Positions 36,811 through 47,655 of a DNA stretch of 64,000 nucleotides are shown here, piece by piece. Source of the stretch: Pseudomonadota bacterium (lineage in GTDB: Bacteria; Myxococcota; Myxococcia; Myxococcales; Vulgatibacteraceae); the NCBI GenBank assembly GCA_003242475.1, contig QGUN01000004.1, positions 1-64,000 on the forward strand, read 5' to 3'. The position numbers and the translations under genes are program-made. The stretch's first letter is position 1, and each line of letters opens with the position of its first letter. The notes beneath the pieces are model-generated. The model was not told the DNA's origin and did not search any database. It saw only the letters and a list, made by a program, of their open reading frames with translations.

Positions 36811-39084
36811 TCATCGTCGCAGGCTGACGACAGGCGCCTCGTGCCCCCCCTCGTGGGCGGCCGGATCCTTCACGCCCGCCGGATAACTCGGACGCGAATG
36901 GTAGATCGCTTCCAGCGTCCTACAGAAGCTCTTTTCGATCTTCGACAGGTCCTCGAGCGTGAGCGGGCATTCGTCGAGCTGTCCCTCGAGGACGATCCCC
37001 TGCACCAGCTTGCGTACCAGCTGCGCGATCCGCTCCGGAGTGGGATCGACCAGGGTGCGAGAGGCCGCCTCCACCGAGTCGGCGAGCATGATCAAAGCGT
37101 GCTCGCGATGCTGCGGCCGCGGCCCGGGATAGCGGAAGCGGTCGGCATCGACCGGGGGCGCGTCCTCCTTGCCATCCTGCTGCCGCAATGCCCGGTGGTA
37201 GAAGTAGGCCACCAGGCGCGTGCCGTGATGCTGGGGGATGGCATCGGCCACCAGCTTCGGCAACTTGTATTTCTTCGCGATCGTCAGCCCGTCCTCGACG
37301 TGCCGGATGACGATCCGCGCGGATTCCTCGGGGTCGAGCGAGTCGTGCGGATTGACGCCCCGCTGGTTTTCCGCGAAGTAGAGCGGATTCTTCCCCTTCC
37401 CCAGGTCGTGGTAGTAGGCGCAGACCTTGGCCAGCAGGGGGTTTGCGCCGATGGCCTCCGCGGCCGCCTCGACCAGCGTCCCCACGATGATCGAGTGGTG
37501 GTAGGTGCCGGGCGCCTGAACGATCAGCTCCTTGAGCGCCGGATGGTTCAGGCTCGACAGCTCCACCAGGCGCAGGTCCGTCAGGTAGCCCAGGCCCGAC
37601 TCGAGGACGAAGAGCAGCGCCATCGAGACCACCGGCAGGAGGACGGCGCCGCCGACGAAGGCCGCTGCCGCCGAGCTCAGCGTCTCCCACGGCAAGAGCT
37701 CCCCCGCGGAGATTCCCAGGCCGACGACCGCCACCGCCTGGACCAGGCCCGCGGTCGCGCCCGCGGCGAAGAACCCTGCCCGCTCCCGGATCTCGCCGGC
37801 GCGCGCGCAGACGAAAAGGGAGCCGACGATGCCGACGAAGGCGGTGGCCAGCGATCCGCCGGTGGTCAGCCCGACCAGAAGCGAAACGCCCACCGCGAAG
37901 AGGACGGCGACCTCCGCCCCGAGCGTCATCCGCAGGACCAGCGGGATCGCCGCGAAGGGGAAGAGATGCGTCCAGGCGGCGAAGGGGATCTGCGGCACGC
38001 TCTCCCGCATCGCCGCCGCGCTCTCGAACCAGACATCGGCCCCGAGGATGGTGCCGACCGCGAGGAGCCCCACCACCGCCACGTCGAGACTCCTTCGCAT
38101 ACAGGGCCGCCGTCCGCGGCGCAGCAGCCGTCCCAGCCCCACCACCAAAAGCGAGGCGGTGATCGCGCCGCCGACGAGCGAGAGGGCGATCCGCGCCGAG
38201 CCGGCCTGCGCCTCCAGCGCGCGGAAGACGACCAGGTGGCGCTCCTCGATGCGCTCGCCGGCGGCGACGATGGTCTCGCCCTTGCGCAACTGGATGACCA
38301 CCGGCTTGACCGCTGCGGCCGCAGCCTCGCGACGCTCCTGGGTCAGGGCGGGGTCGTACTTGAGGTTCGAGCGGATCTGGCGGCGCGCCAGCTCGAGCGC
38401 GGCCTGCCGCACCGGGCGAGGCTGGGAGGCGAGTTCCACCGAGACGCCGAGCTGGGCCCGGACCGTGGCCAGATCGCGGATCCCCTCCACGTCGGAGAGG
38501 ATCTCGGTCACGACGCGATCGCCGCTCCCCCGCCGGATGGCGATGCCCCGGCTGCGGTGCTGGGCGAGCTCCTCCCGGTCGGAGACGATCAGCTCGCGCA
38601 TCGCCTGTGTGGCCATCGCCACCACGCCTTCCTCGATCTCACGGGCGAATCCCGCCCTCGCCAGGGCCTCGAGCTCGCGGTTCTCCAGCCGCGCGCCGAG
38701 CAGGTTCTCCAGCGTCTCGCGCTGCGCTTCCAGCGCGGCGAGTCCCTCTTCTTCCCCCGCCTCCTCGAGGATGCGGCGGGCGAACTCGAAACCGGAGCGG
38801 ATCCGCCCCTTGACGGAATCGATCAGGCCGGCGTCGTGGACGTAGACCGCGCGGACGGAGGCCACCGCCTCCTCGCGCATGCGGCGCGTGGTGGGCTCGT
38901 CGAGGACGTCGAGGTCGCGGCTGGCCTTGACGGTATGAGTCGCGATCTCGCCCAGATCGGAGGCGTCGTAGGGAATTCGCTCGAAGATCGGCCCGGGCGC
39001 GACGGCGACCGCCGCGGCCACCGCCACGGCCGCCACCGCCAAGAATCCGACGAGCCGATTGGAGAGCTGTCGCCTCGCCTCCAC
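36811..39084 (-). CDS. pgpH-like: 7TM-HD family membrane phosphohydrolase (PgpH-like)
   Basis: A 757-residue protein with an N-terminal membrane helix, an extracytoplasmic 7TMR-HDED domain (about 40-310), seven membrane helices (about 325-520) and a cytoplasmic HD domain with TYHHSI, YYHDLGKGKNP and IPQHHGT. In Firmicutes such proteins (PgpH) degrade cyclic di-AMP; the proteobacterial function is less clear. GTG 39084 has AAGGA nine bases upstream. Its position between phoH and ybeY is widely conserved, hinting at a shared RNA or nucleotide-signal role. Confidence 0.9.
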   Translation of the reverse strand: MEARRQLSNRLVGFLAVAAVAVAAAVAVAPGPIFERIPYDASDLGEIATHTVKASRDLDVLDEPTTRRMREEAVASVRAVYVHDAGLIDSVKGRIRSGFEFARRILEEAGEEEGLAALEAQRETLENLLGARLENRELEALARAGFAREIEEGVVAMATQAMRELIVSDREELAQHRSRGIAIRRGSGDRVVTEILSDVEGIRDLATVRAQLGVSVELASQPRPVRQAALELARRQIRSNLKYDPALTQERREAAAAAVKPVVIQLRKGETIVAAGERIEERHLVVFRALEAQAGSARIALSLVGGAITASLLVVGLGRLLRRGRRPCMRRSLDVAVVGLLAVGTILGADVWFESAAAMRESVPQIPFAAWTHLFPFAAIPLVLRMTLGAEVAVLFAVGVSLLVGLTTGGSLATAFVGIVGSLFVCARAGEIRERAGFFAAGATAGLVQAVAVVGLGISAGELLPWETLSSAAAAFVGGAVLLPVVSMALLFVLESGLGYLTDLRLVELSSLNHPALKELIVQAPGTYHHSIIVGTLVEAAAEAIGANPLLAKVCAYYHDLGKGKNPLYFAENQRGVNPHDSLDPEESARIVIRHVEDGLTIAKKYKLPKLVADAIPQHHGTRLVAYFYHRALRQQDGKEDAPPVDADRFRYPGPRPQHREHALIMLADSVEAASRTLVDPTPERIAQLVRKLVQGIVLEGQLDECPLTLEDLSKIEKSFCRTLEAIYHSRPSYPAGVKDPAAHEGGHEAPVVSLRR

Positions 39085-39115
39085 CCGCCGATCCTTTCAG
39101 GCGATCTGCGAGGGG

Positions 39116-40116
<1,001 letters not shown>

Positions 40117-40120
<4 letters not shown>

Positions 40121-41250
40121 GGCGCTTCCTTCTCCTCTGCATCCCGGATGGACAGTGGAACAACAACGAGGTCCGCCTCTTTGTGCCGTAGCCTCGCCGC
40201 GTCCCCTTCCGAGATCAGCCCGACGGCCACCAGTTCTGCAAGGGAAAAGGGAAGCCTCCCCTCGATCCGCCGGAAGACCTCGACCGCGAAGCGCGCGCGC
40301 TCCATCCGCGTCGCCTCCGCACCGGCCCGGATCTCGGCCAGGGCGGTGGACGGACCCTTCATCCCGCTGCGCGCCACGGCCGCGATCCCCAAAAGGAGGA
40401 CGAGTACCACGGCGCCGTAGACGAGGGCGACGAGCCTCCGGCCGAGCCAGCCGATGAGCTTTCGGCCCTGGCCCTCCTCCCGCTCGGCGGCCGAGGGGGT
40501 CAGCTGACGGATGTAGCCCTGCTCCACCAGGGTGGCGAGCGCCTTCCATGTTTCGAAGGTGCCCAGGCGGGAGAGATCCACCAGCTCCTCGACCGTGCGG
40601 CCCGGCTCGATCAGCTCCATCACCCGCCGCTCGGCCGCGCTGATGCCCCCATCCTCGTCGTCGAAGCTGAAGTCGTCCACCTCCCCGGCGCTCTCCTCCG
40701 GCGGCGGCAGCTCCCGCAGGACGACGAAGGTATTTTTCGGGCTGGTGATGATCCGGCGCACGATGGGCCATTCGTCCACCATGCGGACGCCTTCCATGAG
40801 GACGGCCTCGCTCCGCAGCGGTGTGACGCTGTTTTCGTCCCAGACCACGTCGCGCGCTTCGAATTCGTAGGTCCCGCGCTTCCAGTGGAAAAGGGAGGCG
40901 AGCGTCTCCGTCACCTGCAGCTGCGTCATCTCCCGCAGCACCTCGCGGGTGATGACGCCCTCCTCGACCAGAATGTCGCCCAGGCGACGGAGGGTCCGCT
41001 TCTGCGTCTCGAGCGCCCGGGACAGATCCTTCTCCGTGATGAGCCGCGCGCGAACCAGCATGCGGCCCAGAAGCTCGCGGTGACGACGACCGACGTGCTC
41101 GGCCCCGACCACCGCGCCGTTGTGAAAGGAGATGTGGACCTCCTCCCCGTCCTCGCTGCGCAGGTGAAGGACACCGCTCTTCCCCTGCTGGCCGATGAGC
41201 TGGAAGATGTCGGTGATGCCGAAATCCTGCAGCGTGCCCGTCAGCGCCAC
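40117..41250 (-). CDS. DUF4388 (PATAN) domain membrane protein
   Basis: A 377-residue protein beginning directly with a DUF4388/PATAN domain (VALTGTLQDFGITDIFQLIG, about residues 1-130). A winged-helix-like middle (AERRVMELIEPGRTVEELV) and one C-terminal membrane helix (LVALVYGAVVLVLLLGIAAVA, about 275-295) follow, with about 80 residues beyond it. Such proteins are abundant in myxobacteria and deltaproteobacteria and often linked to signalling or motility, but none of those genes lie here. GTG 41250 is preferred over ATG 41280 because AGGAGG lies six bases before it and the domain starts there. Confidence 0.85.
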
Positions 41251-41251
41251 G

Positions 41252-43075
41252 TCACCCCTCCTCGCGCGCGCTCGAGACATACGAAGCGACGACGGCGATC
41301 ACGAGGGGGATGGAGAAGGCGGCGCGCAGGCTCGGTGGCCAGGCGCCGAAGATCGGAGGATGGGGACCGCCGATCCCCCCTAGGATCGCCGCCACGATCA
41401 GAGTGACCAGCACGATTCCGACGGCGGTCCGCCCCGAAAGCAAAGGGCCCGCGCCCACCGGCGCTCCGATCCGGATGGCCAGGTGGCGACGACGCTGGTA
41501 GCGGGCGACCTGCACCTCCTTGCGGTTGCGGATGGCAGGGTCGAGGCCCCGCTGCCGGGAAAAGACCGAGGTGCACGGCGAACAAGTCTCGGCCGGCGGA
41601 AGTCCCCGCTCGCACCGCGGGCAGATGGGCGAGCCGCAGCGAGGGCAGGCCCGACTGCGCCGCGCGGCCGGAACGAAAAGCCCGCCGAGCAGGACCAGCG
41701 CGCCGGCGGCCGCGCCCACGACCGGGACCACCGAGGCCGGCACCCTCCCCCAGAGCAGCGCCGCGCCGGCGGCCGCGATCGATGCCTCCCCCTCGGCGAG
41801 CTCGACCAGATCCTCGGAAGAAAGCCCCACGTCGACCAGGTACCGGTGCGTGCGCTGCGCGTCCTCTTCTCCCGCGTTGTAGCGCTCCGCGAGATGGGGC
41901 GCCAGCTCGAGTGCGCGGTCGCGCGCCGCCTGGCCCTCGGCGATGCGGACGCTGCGGTAGTGCACGCGCGACAGCCCGAACCACGCCTCGGCGAGCTCCG
42001 GCTCGATCTGCGTCGCCCGCTCGTAGAGCGAACGAGCCTTCTCGAATTCCCCGCTCGCGAAGTGAAGATTGGCCCGGTTGACCATGGCGGCGGGCCAGCT
42101 CGGCCGAAGCGCGAGGATCCGGTCGTAAAGGGCGCGCGCCTCCTCGATGCGCCCCATCCTCTTCTCGTAGCGGGCCAGGGCGAAGAGCACCTCCGGCGGT
42201 GCGTCGGCCGCCGATGCCCGCTCGCGAAGTTCCGCCACCCGGGAAAAATCCCCGCGCGCGTCCACCGCGTCGAGAAGCGCTGCCGTCGAGTCGCCCCAGC
42301 CCGAGCGCTTTTCCACCCAGGCGAAGTAGGGCTGCGCCAGCCCGGCGAGGCCGAGAAAGGCGGCCAGGGCCCACCGCTCCTGGCGTCCGAGATATGGGGA
42401 GAAGAGCAGCGCCAGAAGGCCGATCCAGACGATCGGACCGCCGAGCCAGGCGAAGAGCAGCGTCGCCGCTCCGACGACGAGCGCCGCCGCCAGCGCGGGA
42501 TGGGGTCGCCCGGGAAGCCGATGGTGCAGGTCGTGCGCGAAGCAGCGCACGTGCCGGTAGGTCGCCGCCGCAGCGGCCAGGAGCCCGGCGACCAGAAATC
42601 CGGCGGCCAGGGCGAGCGCGAGGTTGCCCAGCAGCGGCCGCGCGTGCCGGTCGCTCCGCAGGTGCGCGGTGATGGCGTCGACCGCCGGCCCTACCCAGGC
42701 GCCGACGGAGAGGGGAGCCGTGGCGAAGCGCGCGCGCGCGAGAACCCAGTGCGCCTGCGGCAGCGAGGGCGCGAGCCGGACCGCGAACTCCGCCATCCTC
42801 GCGGCGGAGGGGTCGGAGGCGGCGAGGCGCCGCCGAGCCTCCACGACGACCGCGCTGGCCAGCGGCTCGCTCTCGGCGAGGTCGAGCTCCCGCATGGCGA
42901 AGAGGACCTCTTCTTCCGCGTTGCGGAGCCCGAGCGGATCACCGCGGTGCGCGGCCTCCTTCCACGCCGTCCAGGCGGAGTCGAGCGCCCGCTCGCGCTC
43001 GCTCGGCGCCTCCAGGCCCAGGGCAGGAAGGCTTGCCAGCAAGCCGATCGTCGTCAAAACGAGGGTCTGCCGCAT
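41252..43075 (-). CDS. TPR and zinc-ribbon membrane protein
   Basis: A 607-residue protein of unknown function. The N-terminal signal peptide (MRQTLVLTTIGLLASLPALG) precedes a helical region and about four membrane helices (around 150-270). TPR repeats follow (about 280-400), then another helix, a zinc-ribbon-like cluster CPRCGSPICPRC...CSPC (about 480-505) and two C-terminal membrane helices. The cysteine cluster suggests it is on the cytoplasmic side. It heads the minus-strand unit before the DUF4388 gene (1 base gap). Its upstream space (43076-43157) is shared with divergent mazG. Confidence 0.75.
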   Translation of the reverse strand: MRQTLVLTTIGLLASLPALGLEAPSERERALDSAWTAWKEAAHRGDPLGLRNAEEEVLFAMRELDLAESEPLASAVVVEARRRLAASDPSAARMAEFAVRLAPSLPQAHWVLARARFATAPLSVGAWVGPAVDAITAHLRSDRHARPLLGNLALALAAGFLVAGLLAAAAATYRHVRCFAHDLHHRLPGRPHPALAAALVVGAATLLFAWLGGPIVWIGLLALLFSPYLGRQERWALAAFLGLAGLAQPYFAWVEKRSGWGDSTAALLDAVDARGDFSRVAELRERASAADAPPEVLFALARYEKRMGRIEEARALYDRILALRPSWPAAMVNRANLHFASGEFEKARSLYERATQIEPELAEAWFGLSRVHYRSVRIAEGQAARDRALELAPHLAERYNAGEEDAQRTHRYLVDVGLSSEDLVELAEGEASIAAAGAALLWGRVPASVVPVVGAAAGALVLLGGLFVPAARRSRACPRCGSPICPRCERGLPPAETCSPCTSVFSRQRGLDPAIRNRKEVQVARYQRRRHLAIRIGAPVGAGPLLSGRTAVGIVLVTLIVAAILGGIGGPHPPIFGAWPPSLRAAFSIPLVIAVVASYVSSAREEG

Positions 43076-43157
43076 GCGATAAGGAGGGTACCCCGAACGT
43101 CGTGGGCCTTCTCTCCCACATCGAAGACAAGCTGTCCACTTCTTCGACGAGGATATC

Positions 43158-43991
43158 GTGAGTCAGGAAACGCAAAATTCCGTAGCGATCGAAAGGCTCC
43201 AGCAGCGCAGCGCCGAGGCCATCCGAAGGCTGGTGGCGATCATGGCGCGGCTGCGAGGCCCGGGCGGTTGTCCCTGGGACCGCGAGCAGACCCTCGACAG
43301 CCTCAAGCCCTACCTCATCGAGGAGGCCTACGAGGTCCTGGAGGCGATGGATGCGGGCGATTCGCGGGAGCACTGCGAGGAGCTCGGCGATCTCCTCCTC
43401 CAAATCGTCTTCCACGCCGAGATCGCACGCGAAGAGGGGCGATGGGATTTCGCCGACGTGGCCGACGCGATCTCCGACAAGCTGATCCATCGCCACCCGC
43501 ACGTCTTCGGTGAGGCCGAAGCCCGCGATGCCGCGGAAGTGGAGAAGAACTGGGCGAGGCTCAAGGCCGAGGAGCGAACGAAGAAGAAGGGTCGGCCGGG
43601 CTCCGTCCTGGACGGGATCCCGCGCCAGGCTCCCGCCCTCCTGCGCGCGGAGCGGACCGGGGAAAAGGCCTCGCGGATCGGCTTCGACTGGCCGGATGCC
43701 GAGGGGCCGCGCGCCAAGATCGACGAGGAGCTCGCCGAACTCGACCGCGCCATCGCCGAAGGCGATCGTGAGGCCGTCTTCCGCGAGTTGGGCGACGTCC
43801 TCTTCTCCGTGGCCAACCTCGCCCGGCATCTGCGGGTTCCGCCGGAGGATGCGCTCCGGGCGGCGCTCCGCCGCTTCGAGGAGCGCTTCCACAAGCTGGA
43901 GGAGAAGCTGCGCCAGGAGGGGCATCCGCCTGGCGCGCCGGCGGAGATCGAGCGGCTCGAAGCGATCTGGCAGGAGGTGAAATCGGGTTGA
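43158..43991 (+). CDS. mazG: Nucleoside triphosphate pyrophosphohydrolase MazG
   Basis: Hydrolyses nucleoside triphosphates to monophosphates, a house-cleaning and stringent-response function. The 277-residue protein carries two MazG domains: the first with CPWDREQTLDSLKPYLIEEA, and EELGDLLLQIVFHAEIA near residue 80; the second with KIDEELAELDRA and ELGDVLFSVANLAR near residue 210. GTG 43158 follows GAGGA at short spacing. It ends before a good hairpin and is not linked to a mazEF toxin pair. Confidence 0.93.
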   Translation: MSQETQNSVAIERLQQRSAEAIRRLVAIMARLRGPGGCPWDREQTLDSLKPYLIEEAYEVLEAMDAGDSREHCEELGDLLLQIVFHAEIAREEGRWDFADVADAISDKLIHRHPHVFGEAEARDAAEVEKNWARLKAEERTKKKGRPGSVLDGIPRQAPALLRAERTGEKASRIGFDWPDAEGPRAKIDEELAELDRAIAEGDREAVFRELGDVLFSVANLARHLRVPPEDALRAALRRFEERFHKLEEKLRQEGHPPGAPAEIERLEAIWQEVKSG

Positions 43992-43999
43992 GTGGATTC

Positions 44000-44022
44000 C
44001 CCACAGCGCCTGTGGGTTCTTT
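44000..44022 (+). terminator. Intrinsic terminator after mazG
   Basis: A perfect 7-bp stem CCCACAG/CTGTGGG with a 3-base loop is followed by TTCTTT, nine bases after the mazG stop. No gene lies between here and rpsT. Confidence 0.75.
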
Positions 44023-44190
44023 GTGAGAATGTCCGCCCGAAGGGCCCGTTTCGGTCGCCGAGGGGCCCGAACGGCGCGATGCTGCAGCCTGGTGCACGGC
44101 GTAAGCGGCGAAAATCCTTGAAAAACCCGCCTCGGCGATCCACAGCTGGACATTTGAAGAGAGAGGCGAGCGCCCGTTCGGGCGCGCGCC

Positions 44191-44219
44191 TTGACATCGT
44201 GGCTTGCGCCCTGCTAAAT
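44191..44219 (+). promoter_or_regulatory. Promoter of rpsT
   Basis: A perfect -35 TTGACA (44191-44196) is 17 bases from CTAAAT (44214-44219), about 28 bases before the rpsT start. A short palindrome GCGCCCG/CGGGCGC just upstream of -35 could be a further mazG stop or a regulatory element. Confidence 0.6.
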
Positions 44220-44247
44220 GGGCCGCCCTCCAAGGAGTGAGAGAAAA

Positions 44248-44523
44248 GTGGCAAATACTCGTTCTGCTGAGAAGCGTGCTCGTCAGGCCGAGAAGAGGCG
44301 TCAGCGCAACCGAGCGATCCGCTCCACGGTGCGGACTGCGGTGAAGAAGGTCCGCAAGGCGCTGGAACAGAACGACGTCCAGGCGGCGCAGGAGCTCTTG
44401 CGCGCGGCCACGCGCACCATCGACAAGGCCCACAGCAAGGGCGTGCTGAAGGCCAATACCGCGCGCCGGAAGATCAGCCGGCTCGCGCGAGCGGTGGCTG
44501 CGAAGGCGGCCGGCAGCCAGTAG
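44248..44523 (+). CDS. rpsT: 30S ribosomal protein S20
   Basis: A 91-residue, Lys/Arg-rich S20 protein that binds 16S rRNA early in 30S assembly. ANTRSAEKRARQAEKRRQRN is the conserved N-terminus and TIDKAHSKGVLKANTARRKI the conserved C-terminal block. The GTG at 44248 gives the family length; an ATG at 44218 would add ten non-conserved residues and overlap the promoter. AAGGAG lies about eleven bases upstream. Its last 50 bases overlap the 3' end of the convergent lptE gene. Confidence 0.95.
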   Translation: MANTRSAEKRARQAEKRRQRNRAIRSTVRTAVKKVRKALEQNDVQAAQELLRAATRTIDKAHSKGVLKANTARRKISRLARAVAAKAAGSQ

Positions 44524-44998
44524 CGAGCACACCCACCGCCCGATCCATCATCCGGGACGCGAGCCTCCTGACCGCCTGGCGGCGGGAGGCGTCGAGTTCC
44601 AGGAGGGTCCTGGAGGGGAGGTAGTCCTCCCCTTCTTCCATTTCCCGGCTGCAGAGGAGTGCGCCGTCCCGTACGAGGCGGAGCCGAATCCTCGCGCGCA
44701 GCCGGTAGACCCCGACTCCCCGCCCATCGCTTTGCGTCGCTACAGGCGACGCGATCAGCGAGACCACCTCGCCCTCGATGCGCGCCGGCGCCGAGGGGCC
44801 GGCCGCCCTCCCCGATCGCGCCAGGGCATGGGCCAGCGCCTCGGCGAAGATCGCACCGGCCTCGGGCTCCCCGGAGCGGTTCTCGAAGACGGGGACGTAG
44901 GCCGCCTCGATGCCTTCGGGCAGGACGGCCTCCCCCACCGAGAACCGATAGCCGCAGGCGGAAAGCAACAGCGCCAGCGCGAGCGCCCGGCGTTCCAT
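44474..44998 (-). CDS. lptE-like: LPS-assembly lipoprotein LptE-like
   Basis: A 174-residue lipoprotein (lipobox LLSACG, Cys 15) that plugs the LptD barrel and completes lipopolysaccharide export in the outer membrane. GYRFSVGEAVLPEGIEAAYVP is the LptE-type opening, with a beta/alpha domain and ATQSDGRGVGVYRL in the middle. The family is poorly conserved, so the call rests on length, lipobox, this opening and the leuS-lptE adjacency that is common in Gram-negative bacteria. It starts 2 bases after the leuS stop. The last 50 bases run under the rpsT gene. Confidence 0.8.
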   Translation of the reverse strand: MERRALALALLLSACGYRFSVGEAVLPEGIEAAYVPVFENRSGEPEAGAIFAEALAHALARSGRAAGPSAPARIEGEVVSLIASPVATQSDGRGVGVYRLRARIRLRLVRDGALLCSREMEEGEDYLPSRTLLELDASRRQAVRRLASRMMDRAVGVLATGCRPPSQPPLARAG

Positions 44999-45000
44999 CC

Positions 45001-47484
45001 TCAGCTCACCACGAAGTTCATCAACCGGTTGGGGACGAAGACCACCTTGCGGATGGTCTTGCCCTCGAGGTGGGGCCGGATCTTGTCGTCACGCTCGGCG
45101 ACCTCTCGGACCTCCGCCTCGCCCGCATCCGCCGGCACCTCCACCTCGCCGCGCAGCTTTCCGTTGACCTGGATCACGTACCGGCGACGCTCCTCGACGA
45201 GGAGCGCGGGGTCCGGAGTCGGCCAGCCCTGATCGAGAAGCGACCTTTCGGCGCCATAGGCCTCGGAGATCTCCTCGGCGATGTGCGGGGCCACCGGCGC
45301 GATCATCGCCGCCAGAAGCCGCACCGCCTCCGCCAGGGCCGCCCGCTCCGCGTCGTTTTCCGCCTCGATGGGGAGCAGGAAATTCACCAGCTCCATCATC
45401 CGCGCGACGGCGGTATTCATCGAGAGGCGGTCGTAGTCGTCACCGACGCGCTTGAGCGTGCGGTGCGCGGCGCGCCGGATCTCCAGCGCCCGGCCCTCGA
45501 AGGGCCCCTCGTACTTCAAAGCCGCGCTCGCGTGGTTCTGGTGGGCGAGCTTCCAGATCCGCTGCAAGAAGCGGACGCAGCCCTCCACCTTCTCGTTGGA
45601 CCAGTCGATGTCCTTTTCCGGCGGGCCGGCGAACATCACGAAGGTGCGGGCCGCGTCGGCGCCGTACTTCTCGCAGATCTCGCGGGCACCCGCCACGTTG
45701 CCCCAACGCTTGGACATCTTCCGCCCGTCGGGACCGTTGACGATGCCCTGGTTGATGAGCCGCCGCACCGGCTCGGGCTCGGCGCAGAGCCCCATCTCCT
45801 GCATCACCATGGTCCAGAAGCGGAAGTAGAGCAGGTGCATGGTCGAGTGCTCGGGCCCGCCGATGTAGATGTCGACGGGGAGCCACTGGTCGGCCAGCTC
45901 CCGCCGGAAGGGCAGCTCCTCGTTGTGCGGGTCGAGATAGCGGGCGAAGTACCAGCTGGAGTCGACGAAGGTATCCATCGTCTCCACCTCCCGCCGCGCC
46001 GGTCCCCCGCAGCGCGGACAGGTGGTGTTGACGAACTCCGGCACCTTCGCCAGCGGCGGCTCGCCCGTTCCGGTCAGCACCTTGGCCACGTCGATGGGCG
46101 GTAGCTCCACCGGCAGATCCTCGTAGGGCACCGAGATCCCCTCGCCCTCCGGATCGCAGCGTTCGCAATAGACGATGGGGATGGGCGTGCCCCAGTAGCG
46201 CTGCCGGGAGATGCCCCAGTCGCGCTGGCGGTAGCTCACCGAGGGGCCGCCGAAACCGCCCTCCTTCGCCGCCCCGGCGATCGCCTCGCGCGCCTCGGCC
46301 GAGCGCATCCCCGTGTACGGGCCGCTGGCCGTCAGCACGCCGTCCTCGGTGAACGCAGCGGAAAGCGGCTCCGCGAGCGGCTCGCCCTCCGCCGGCTGGA
46401 TCACCACGCGGATGGGCAGGCCGTAGACCTGCGCGAACTCGAAATCCCGCTCGTCGTGCGCGGGTACGCACATCACCGCGCCCGTGCCGTAGTCGGAGAC
46501 GACGAAGTTGGCGGCCCAGACCGGGAGGATCTCGCCGGTGAAGGGGTGAATCACCTTCGCGCCCGTATCGATTCCCTCCTTGGGCAGCTCCTCGTCGTGG
46601 CGCTTGCGCGCCGCCTTGCGCGCCTGGTCGAGGGCGAAGGCTTCCACCGCATCGCGCCGCTCGGGCGGGACGATGGACTCGAGGATCGGGTGATCCGGCG
46701 CCACCACCACGTAGGTGCAGCCGAAGACGGTATCTGCCCGCGTGGTGAAGACCTCGATGCGCTCGGGCCGGTCCTTCACCTGGAAGAAGAGCGTGGCCCC
46801 CTCGCTCTTGCCGATCCAGTTTCGCTGCTTCTTGCGGACCTCCTCCGGCCACTCGGTGAGCTGATCGAGGCCCTGCAGCAGGCGTTCGGAGTACTTCGTG
46901 ATCCGGATCGCCCACTCCGGCATCAGTCGGCGCTCGACCACGTCCCCCGAGCGCTCACAGAGGCCGTCCTTGACCTGCTCGTTGGCGATGGCGGTCTTGC
47001 AGCCGGGGCACCAGTTGACGTGCGCCTTGCGGCGGTAGACCAGGCCCCGTTCGCGGAACTTGAGGAAGAACCACTGGCTCCACTTGTAGGTCTGGGGATC
47101 GGAGGTGTCGATCTCCCGCGTCCAGTCGTAGGAGAGACCGAGCCTCTTCATCTCCTCCTTGAACCGGCGGATGTTCTCCGCGGTCCGCTCCGCCGGGTGG
47201 CGCTTGTCCTTGATCGCCGCGTTCTCCGCCGGAAGGCCCAGGGCGTCCCAGCCCATGGGGTGGAGCACGTCGTACCCCCGCGCGATGTGCAGCCGGGTGA
47301 GCACGTCGCCGATGAGGTAGTTGCGGACGTGCCCCATGTGCATGTCCCCCGAGGGGTACGGGAACATCTCGAGGATGTACTTGCGCGGACTTCCCTCGCG
47401 ACGGCCCGCGCGGAAGATCCCCTCGCGCTCCCAACGCTCCTGCCACTTGGCCTCGATCGCTGCCGGATCGTACCGCTCGTTCAT
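45001..47484 (-). CDS. leuS: Leucyl-tRNA synthetase
   Basis: Charges tRNA-Leu. The 827-residue class I enzyme has the HIGH-type motif MHMGHVRNY near residue 44, a CP1 editing domain (about 220-420, with [13 protein letters not shown]), zinc-type cysteine pairs (CPGC, CPRC), and the KMSKS loop followed by the anticodon domain. The loop reads KMSKRWGN, with Arg in the last position instead of the usual Ser. ATG 47484 has GAGGAG upstream. It is followed by lptE and is divergent from asnS. Confidence 0.96.
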   Translation of the reverse strand: MNERYDPAAIEAKWQERWEREGIFRAGRREGSPRKYILEMFPYPSGDMHMGHVRNYLIGDVLTRLHIARGYDVLHPMGWDALGLPAENAAIKDKRHPAERTAENIRRFKEEMKRLGLSYDWTREIDTSDPQTYKWSQWFFLKFRERGLVYRRKAHVNWCPGCKTAIANEQVKDGLCERSGDVVERRLMPEWAIRITKYSERLLQGLDQLTEWPEEVRKKQRNWIGKSEGATLFFQVKDRPERIEVFTTRADTVFGCTYVVVAPDHPILESIVPPERRDAVEAFALDQARKAARKRHDEELPKEGIDTGAKVIHPFTGEILPVWAANFVVSDYGTGAVMCVPAHDERDFEFAQVYGLPIRVVIQPAEGEPLAEPLSAAFTEDGVLTASGPYTGMRSAEAREAIAGAAKEGGFGGPSVSYRQRDWGISRQRYWGTPIPIVYCERCDPEGEGISVPYEDLPVELPPIDVAKVLTGTGEPPLAKVPEFVNTTCPRCGGPARREVETMDTFVDSSWYFARYLDPHNEELPFRRELADQWLPVDIYIGGPEHSTMHLLYFRFWTMVMQEMGLCAEPEPVRRLINQGIVNGPDGRKMSKRWGNVAGAREICEKYGADAARTFVMFAGPPEKDIDWSNEKVEGCVRFLQRIWKLAHQNHASAALKYEGPFEGRALEIRRAAHRTLKRVGDDYDRLSMNTAVARMMELVNFLLPIEAENDAERAALAEAVRLLAAMIAPVAPHIAEEISEAYGAERSLLDQGWPTPDPALLVEERRRYVIQVNGKLRGEVEVPADAGEAEVREVAERDDKIRPHLEGKTIRKVVFVPNRLMNFVVS

Positions 47485-47576
47485 GACGCTCCTCGGAATG
47501 GGGCACAGTACCAGAACGCCCGGAGGCGGGGTGGATTTCCTACGCGCCGGAGGTCGTCCGGGCAACCGCATGCCGC

Positions 47577-47605
47577 TTGCCAAGCGGCCCATTCGCGCTT
47601 AGAGC
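47577..47605 (+). promoter_or_regulatory. Candidate asnS promoter
   Basis: TTGCCA (47577-47582, five of six) is 17 bases from TAGAGC (47600-47605), about 50 bases before the asnS start. The -10 match is poor. Confidence 0.3.
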
Positions 47606-47655
47606 CGCGGATCTGCTATGAGGGGGCGCCGCACCCCGGAATGGAGAAGGGTTCC

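Noticed and set aside
43076-43095. AAGGAGG on the plus strand as a start signal for a small gene
   Set aside because: No plausible reading frame follows it before mazG.
46456-47655. Upstream extension of the asnS frame
   Set aside because: Lies entirely over leuS, whose protein is unmistakable; the AsnRS family starts at 47656.
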